64,000 nucleotides of DNA from DASXTC01 sp036505635 (GTDB lineage: Bacteria; Acidobacteriota; Polarisedimenticolia; JACPZX01; DASXTC01), in NCBI GenBank assembly GCA_036505635.1, contig DASXTC010000032.1, positions 68,000-131,999 of the forward strand, written 5' to 3'. Positions 59,567 to 64,000 of the stretch are shown in pieces. The position numbers were made by a program, and so were the translations under genes. The first letter of the stretch is position 1; each line of letters opens with the position of its first letter. The notes under the pieces were generated by a model. It worked only from the letters and a program-made list of their open reading frames with translations, did no database searches and was not told the origin of the DNA.

Positions 59567-61423
59567 TCAATTGATCTGCTTCATCCTCTCGAGAAACCCC
59601 GCGGCGTCCTCGAATCCGGTCAACCGCAGCTCGCGGTGCTCCAGGCCGTCCGACCCGATGAAGAGGAGGGTCGGAGCCCCGAGCACCTCGTACTTCTTCA
59701 GCAGCGCCTGGACCTGATCGGACGACACGCCCGTGATGTCAACCTTGAGTCGTACGAACCTCGCCGAGGCCGACACGACCTCCGGATTCGCGAACGTCTG
59801 ATGGTCCAGTTCCTTGCAAGGCAGGCACCAGTCGGCCGTGAAATCGATGATGACGGGCCGCGCCGAGGCGATCGCCGAGCCGAGGGCCTCGTCGCCGTAT
59901 GGCTCCCACTGCATCCCGGCGTCCGCGCTGCTGGGCATCAGGAGCCACGCCGCGATCGCCACGCAGGCCGCGGCGGTGGCATAACGGGTGAGCCGGAAGC
60001 CCAGGGCGCGGATCGGCGATCCCTCCATGAATCCCAGATAGACCCCCGAACCCAGGAGCAGGATCGGGATGGTGAACCTGGCCAGCGCGTCGGGCAGCAG
60101 CGGATTGATGAAGTAGCTGGCCATGGCCAGCAGAATGCAACCGAAGAGCCTCTCGAACCAGACCATCCAGGCGCCCGCGCGCGGCAATCCTGACGCGGCC
60201 CCCGCCACACCCCCGAGGACGAGGTACGGCAGGCCGAGGCCCAGCGCCAGCAGAAAGAAGAGGGAGAAGCCCAGCAGCGGTGAACCCGATCGGCCCACAT
60301 AGGCGAGCAGGCTCACCACGAACGGGCCGATACAGGGCGCGGCGACGAGACCCACCGTCAGACCCATGAAGAGCGCGCCTCCCGGGCCCGGCTTCGAGGT
60401 GATCCGTCTGCGGATCGCCTCGGGGACCTGGAGCTCGTAGAAGCCGAGCATGGAAAAGCCCAGCGCCAGCATCACAAGGGCCACGAAGAGCAACGCGACG
60501 GGGCTCTGAAGCCACGAGCCGAGAATGCTCCCCGTGGTCGCGGCCACCACGCCGAGCGTGGAGTAGGTCACGCACATCCCCAGGACGTAGATCGACGCGA
60601 GGCCGAAGGTGCGCGCCGGCTTTCCGGAGGCCTGCCCGCCGAAATAGGCGAGCGTGATGGGAATCAGCGGATAGACGCAGGGGGTCAGGTTCAGCGCGAG
60701 GCCGCCGAGAAAGATCAGGGCGACGGCGGCGAACCACCCACGTTGGACCACCCACCGGCCCACCGTGTCCTCCGCGGCGCCCGCCGCGCCGGCGCCCTGA
60801 CCGCCTGAGGGCGCGGGCTGCGTGGGGAAGGCGCTCCCCTGGAACCTGATGGCGGAGAAGATCTCCGGATGCATCGCGGTGATCGCGTCGCCCCGATCGG
60901 CGATCGGAACCGCGATCTCCACGGGAAGCTTCGCCGGCGCGAGGCACGAGTTGTCGTTGCACGCCTGGACCGTGACCGTACCCTTGAGCGTCCTGATCGA
61001 GGGGGCCAGGTCCTTGCCGGCGGTTCCCTCCACGCCGACGAGAGCCCGCCCCTCGTACACCCTCAGCTTCACGCCATCCGTGAAGGAGAAGGCCCGCTCG
61101 ATGTGATCCGGGTAGATCGGCTCGGAGAGGGTGAACCCGGGGTCCGTCCGGGCCTCGGCGAGATCCAGATTCGTGGGGATGAGGTAATCGAGGGTCGGCT
61201 TGTGCGCGTTGACGTGGTAGCCGTCCGATATCTGTAGCTCCACCGCGAGGCGGAACACGGAGCCGGGGGGCACCTTGTCGAAGGAGAGGTATCCACGCGC
61301 CTTGACCACGCGCGCGCTGGTGAACGCCTGCGCCCGGGCCGGGCCCGTCTGCGCGACGGCCGCCAGAAGGACGATGAGCGCGGACAGGATGATTCGGCGG
61401 GTTCTCATGGGCGGCATCGACAT
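59567..61423 (-). CDS. dsbD: Thiol:disulfide interchange protein DsbD
   Basis: This protein of about 618 residues has all three DsbD modules. The N-terminal periplasmic immunoglobulin-like domain has C-x5-C in VQACNDNSCLAPAKLPVEI. The eight-helix transmembrane part has the two Cys-Pro motifs NLTPCVYPLIPIT and AAPCIGPFVVSLL. The C-terminal thioredoxin domain has DFTADWCLPCKELDHQTF. It carries electrons from cytoplasmic thioredoxin to periplasmic thiols. Of several close Met codons the one at 61423 is given; 61408 is equally possible. It is 7 bases upstream of efp on the same strand and probably co-transcribed. Confidence 0.94.
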   Translation of the reverse strand: MSMPPMRTRRIILSALIVLLAAVAQTGPARAQAFTSARVVKARGYLSFDKVPPGSVFRLAVELQISDGYHVNAHKPTLDYLIPTNLDLAEARTDPGFTLSEPIYPDHIERAFSFTDGVKLRVYEGRALVGVEGTAGKDLAPSIRTLKGTVTVQACNDNSCLAPAKLPVEIAVPIADRGDAITAMHPEIFSAIRFQGSAFPTQPAPSGGQGAGAAGAAEDTVGRWVVQRGWFAAVALIFLGGLALNLTPCVYPLIPITLAYFGGQASGKPARTFGLASIYVLGMCVTYSTLGVVAATTGSILGSWLQSPVALLFVALVMLALGFSMLGFYELQVPEAIRRRITSKPGPGGALFMGLTVGLVAAPCIGPFVVSLLAYVGRSGSPLLGFSLFFLLALGLGLPYLVLGGVAGAASGLPRAGAWMVWFERLFGCILLAMASYFINPLLPDALARFTIPILLLGSGVYLGFMEGSPIRALGFRLTRYATAAACVAIAAWLLMPSSADAGMQWEPYGDEALGSAIASARPVIIDFTADWCLPCKELDHQTFANPEVVSASARFVRLKVDITGVSSDQVQALLKKYEVLGAPTLLFIGSDGLEHRELRLTGFEDAAGFLERMKQIN

Positions 61424-61469
61424 GGTCACAGGAAACGATCCTAGCACACGGGATCGGCTCTCCCTGGCG

Positions 61470-64000
61470 TCAGACGGGCGGTGTGACGGAATGACGCCGG
61501 ACCAGGTCGTTGTAGTGGGCGAGCTTGTCGTCCACCAGCCGGAAGATCGTCCCTTCGGGATAACGTCCCGAAGGGTCCCTCTGTCCGGCGGGGGAGCCCG
61601 TGAGGACTTCGATGCCCTCTTCCACGGTGCGCACCGGGTAGATGTGAAACCTCTTGCGACGCACCGCCTCGACGACCTCCTCGTCGAGCATGAGGTCTCG
61701 CAGGTTGGCCTGGGGAACGATCACCCCCTGCGTGCCGGTGAGCCCTTTGAGCGCGCACACCTTGAAGAACCCTTCAATCTTGTCGTTGATGCCGCCCACG
61801 GGCTGGATGTATCCCTTCTGGTCCACGGAGCCCGTCACGGCGATTCCCTGCCGGACGGGAGCGCCCGCAAGCGCCGACAGGAGAGCGTAGACCTCGGTGG
61901 AGGAGGCGGAGTCCCCCTCGACCCCGCTGTAGGACTGCTCGAAGGCGATGCTCGCCGTGACGGTCACGGGCCTGGCGGCGCCGAACTTCTCCCTGAGGAA
62001 CCCGCCGATGATCAGCACGCCCTTGGTGTGCGTGCGACCGGAGAGCTGCGCCTCGCGCTCGATATTGATGATGCCGGCCGTGCCCGGCGAGACGGTGGCC
62101 GTGATCCGGGCAGGGAGCCCGAACAGGTAGCTGCCGGTGTCCTGGATGACGAGGCTGTTGACCTGACCGATGCGCTCGCCCTCCACGTCGATGAAGATCT
62201 GGCCGAGCCGGATCATCTCTCGCAGCTTCTCCTCGTAGAGGTTGCGTCTGCTGATCGACTCGCGGATCGCGGTGCGCACGTGCCTCGCCGTCACGCGGCG
62301 CCCGCCGCCGTCCTGGCGCCTCCAGTAGTCGGCCTCGCGCAGGAGGTCCGCGATCTCCCCGAACCGGGTCGACAGCTTGCCCTGCTGGCCCGCCTGCCGC
62401 GCGCCGAACTCGGCCACGGAGGCCACGGCGGCCGGCTCCAGCTCGCCGAGCTTCTCGTTCTTGCAGATCCTCCTGACGAACGCCGCGTACTGCCTCAGGG
62501 TCTTCGAGCTGAGGTCCATCTGCTCGTCGAAGTCGGCGATGACCTTGAAGATCTTCGTGAAATCGGGCTCCCGCTCGAGCAGGTCCTCGTAGATGCCCCG
62601 CTGCCCGATCATGATCACCTTCACGTTGATCGGGATCGGCTCCGGCCGCATCGAGACGGTTGGCACGTAGAGGCTCCCTTCCTCCTCCACGATGGCGAGC
62701 GTCCGGCTGATGAGCGTGCGCTTGAGCTCGGCCCAGACGTTGCGCTGGGAGAAGAGATCCTCGGCGGTCACCACGAGGTAGCCGCCGTCGGCGGCGAGCA
62801 GGCTGCCTGCGCGGATCATCGTGTAATCGGCGACCCAGTGTCCCGACTGATCGACGATCCTGTCGAAGTGGCCGAAGAGACGCCGGTAGGTCGGGTGGGT
62901 CTCCACGATTACGGGGCAGGCCCCGTGCCTGCGGCTGTCGAAGATCAGGTTGACCCTGAACCTCTCCAGGAGCTGCTGCAGGCCGGTCCGGGCCGGCGCG
63001 CCCAATCCGTCGGTTCCGGGTATGGGGCTCTCGGCGGGGGGCGGGGTGGGCGCGGCGCCGGGCGCGGTCGGGGCGCCCGATACCGAGGGGTGCCTGAAGA
63101 GGTCGAGGTTCGTGACGACCTCCTCCTGCACGTCCCTGAGATACTCCTGAATCCCTTCAGAGCCCTCCCCCGGATAGCGCGCGACCAGCGCCGAGATGCG
63201 CTCCTGGAGGGCGGCGCGGACTTCCTTCTTCTCGAGATCGGTGAGCTCGGTCTCCATGCGCGACAGCAGGTCGCGGCTCTGGCGCGCGGTCACCTCCAGG
63301 TTCTGCCTCAGGGCCTGATACTGTCGCATGATGAGCTGAGCGCGGGCGCGGGCGAGCTTGCCCTCGGTGACCGCCTTGTCGAGGTCGCCGATCGGCAGGG
63401 CGTGCCCCTGGACGACGGGGAACAGCTCGGGACGGCTGATGTTCCCCTCGCGCACGCGCTTGAGCGCGAAGCCTTCCTTCTCGGCGCGGCGCTCGAACCG
63501 CTCGATGATCTTGTCCCCCTCCCCCTCGTATCGCGTGACGATCTTCTCCCTCTTGCGGGCGTGGTCTTCGCTCTCGAGGAGCCCCCCCACTTCGGCCTGG
63601 ATCGCACGGACGAACTTCTCCATGTCGGCGCGAAACCTCTCCGCCATCCCGCGCGGCAGGCTCAGCAGGCGCGGCTCGTCCGGCTTCGCGAAGTTGTGGA
63701 CGTAGCAGCGGTCGGGTGGGAGGGGACAGAACCCTTTGATCTGGTCGAGGATCTTCTGGACGGTGGACATGCGGCCCGTCCCGGTGATGCCGCAGACGAA
63801 GACGTTATAGCCGGGGGAGTAGAGCTCGATGCCCATCTTGAGGGCCCGGATGGCGCGCTCCTGACCGATGATCCCGATGAGGGCCTGCTCTTTCTCGGCT
63901 GCGGCCAGATCGAAGTCCGCGGGGCGGCAGACCCATCGAAGCTCGGACGCGGACAGCTCCGGGGAGCGCAGGGGGCGTGCCGGTTTCTTCTTTGTTCCCA
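61470..64000 (-). CDS. Lon-family (LonB/AAA_32-like) ATP-dependent protease, start one base outside
   Basis: At the right edge the frame reads TG-GGA-ACA-AAG-AAG, so the start codon is almost certainly cut by a single base; the full product would be 843 residues. The N-terminal part carries the modified Walker A GITGTGRMSTVQ and LIGIIGQERAIRALKMGIELYSPG. A helical insert follows, then the AAA_32 ATPase (TVSMRPEPIPINVKVIMIGQRGIYEDL). The C-terminal Lon protease has the Ser of EGDSASSTEVYALLSALAG and the catalytic Lys in VGGINDKIEGFFKVC. It belongs to the non-classical LonB-like group (E. coli YcbZ type), without the canonical Lon N-domain. It precedes dsbD on the same strand. Confidence 0.93.
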   Translation of the reverse strand, partial: GTKKKPARPLRSPELSASELRWVCRPADFDLAAAEKEQALIGIIGQERAIRALKMGIELYSPGYNVFVCGITGTGRMSTVQKILDQIKGFCPLPPDRCYVHNFAKPDEPRLLSLPRGMAERFRADMEKFVRAIQAEVGGLLESEDHARKREKIVTRYEGEGDKIIERFERRAEKEGFALKRVREGNISRPELFPVVQGHALPIGDLDKAVTEGKLARARAQLIMRQYQALRQNLEVTARQSRDLLSRMETELTDLEKKEVRAALQERISALVARYPGEGSEGIQEYLRDVQEEVVTNLDLFRHPSVSGAPTAPGAAPTPPPAESPIPGTDGLGAPARTGLQQLLERFRVNLIFDSRRHGACPVIVETHPTYRRLFGHFDRIVDQSGHWVADYTMIRAGSLLAADGGYLVVTAEDLFSQRNVWAELKRTLISRTLAIVEEEGSLYVPTVSMRPEPIPINVKVIMIGQRGIYEDLLEREPDFTKIFKVIADFDEQMDLSSKTLRQYAAFVRRICKNEKLGELEPAAVASVAEFGARQAGQQGKLSTRFGEIADLLREADYWRRQDGGGRRVTARHVRTAIRESISRRNLYEEKLREMIRLGQIFIDVEGERIGQVNSLVIQDTGSYLFGLPARITATVSPGTAGIINIEREAQLSGRTHTKGVLIIGGFLREKFGAARPVTVTASIAFEQSYSGVEGDSASSTEVYALLSALAGAPVRQGIAVTGSVDQKGYIQPVGGINDKIEGFFKVCALKGLTGTQGVIVPQANLRDLMLDEEVVEAVRRKRFHIYPVRTVEEGIEVLTGSPAGQRDPSGRYPEGTIFRLVDDKLAHYNDLVRRHSVTPPV

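Noticed and set aside
1..64000. CRISPR arrays, insertion sequences, rRNA genes
   Set aside because: No regularly spaced direct repeats, transposase motifs or rRNA-like sequence were seen on reading through the window.

Overview
The window is a high-GC, gene-dense chromosomal segment of a diderm bacterium. An Oar-like TonB-dependent receptor with a carboxypeptidase-regulatory N-terminus, a GWxTD-domain protein, a Wza/Wzc polysaccharide export set, DsbD and the general gene style suggest Acidobacteriota or a near relative. This is an inference, because no rRNA or other decisive marker is present. I see no transposase, integrase, CRISPR array or prophage.

Layout. 1-6.0 kb: a GWxTD protein (cut by the window edge), a TonB/Oar-type receptor and an unknown secreted protein, all on the minus strand. 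6.1-13 kb: a tightly packed plus-strand run gatC-gatA-amidase-purD-purE-mtaB. 13-18 kb: a compact minus-strand cluster reading, in transcription order, two tandem 68-aa paralogues, a stand-alone protein resembling the N-domain of cyanophycin synthetase, a NucS-like pseudonuclease, a FlhG/MinD-like ATPase with a ParB-type N-terminal box, a ParA, a helix-hairpin-helix (HhH) protein and a small Cys-rich protein. A strong promoter and a terminator-like leader hairpin precede it. This is the best candidate for an undescribed system. 18-24.3 kb: a MrfA-MrfB (YprA-YprB) helicase-nuclease fusion, a 3-hydroxyacyl-CoA dehydrogenase and a membrane spermidine-synthase-like protein with an elaborate promoter.

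25-50 kb: an exopolysaccharide/O-antigen locus. It has glycosyltransferases on both strands, Wza-type lipoprotein, UDP-GlcNAc 2-epimerase, Wzx-type flippase, Wzy/ligase-type polymerase, WecA-type initiating transferase, Wzc-type tyrosine kinase and an AsnB-like amidotransferase. A murA-HIT-methyltransferase unit is embedded, and galU follows. Together these would make, flip, polymerise and export a surface glycan. 51-54.4 kb: serS with a predicted leaderless start, tRNA-Ser(UGA), then a visibly AT-richer pair (FkbM methyltransferase, GT2). 54.4-64 kb: DUF2723-type membrane protein, small secreted proteins including a parvulin, an NAD-dependent epimerase, tRNA-Ser(GCU) followed at once by a NUDIX gene, EF-P with an unusual tip loop, DsbD, and a Lon-family protease whose start codon lies one base beyond the right edge.

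Functions rest on reading motifs in the translations. Promoter and hairpin calls were made by eye and are predictions.
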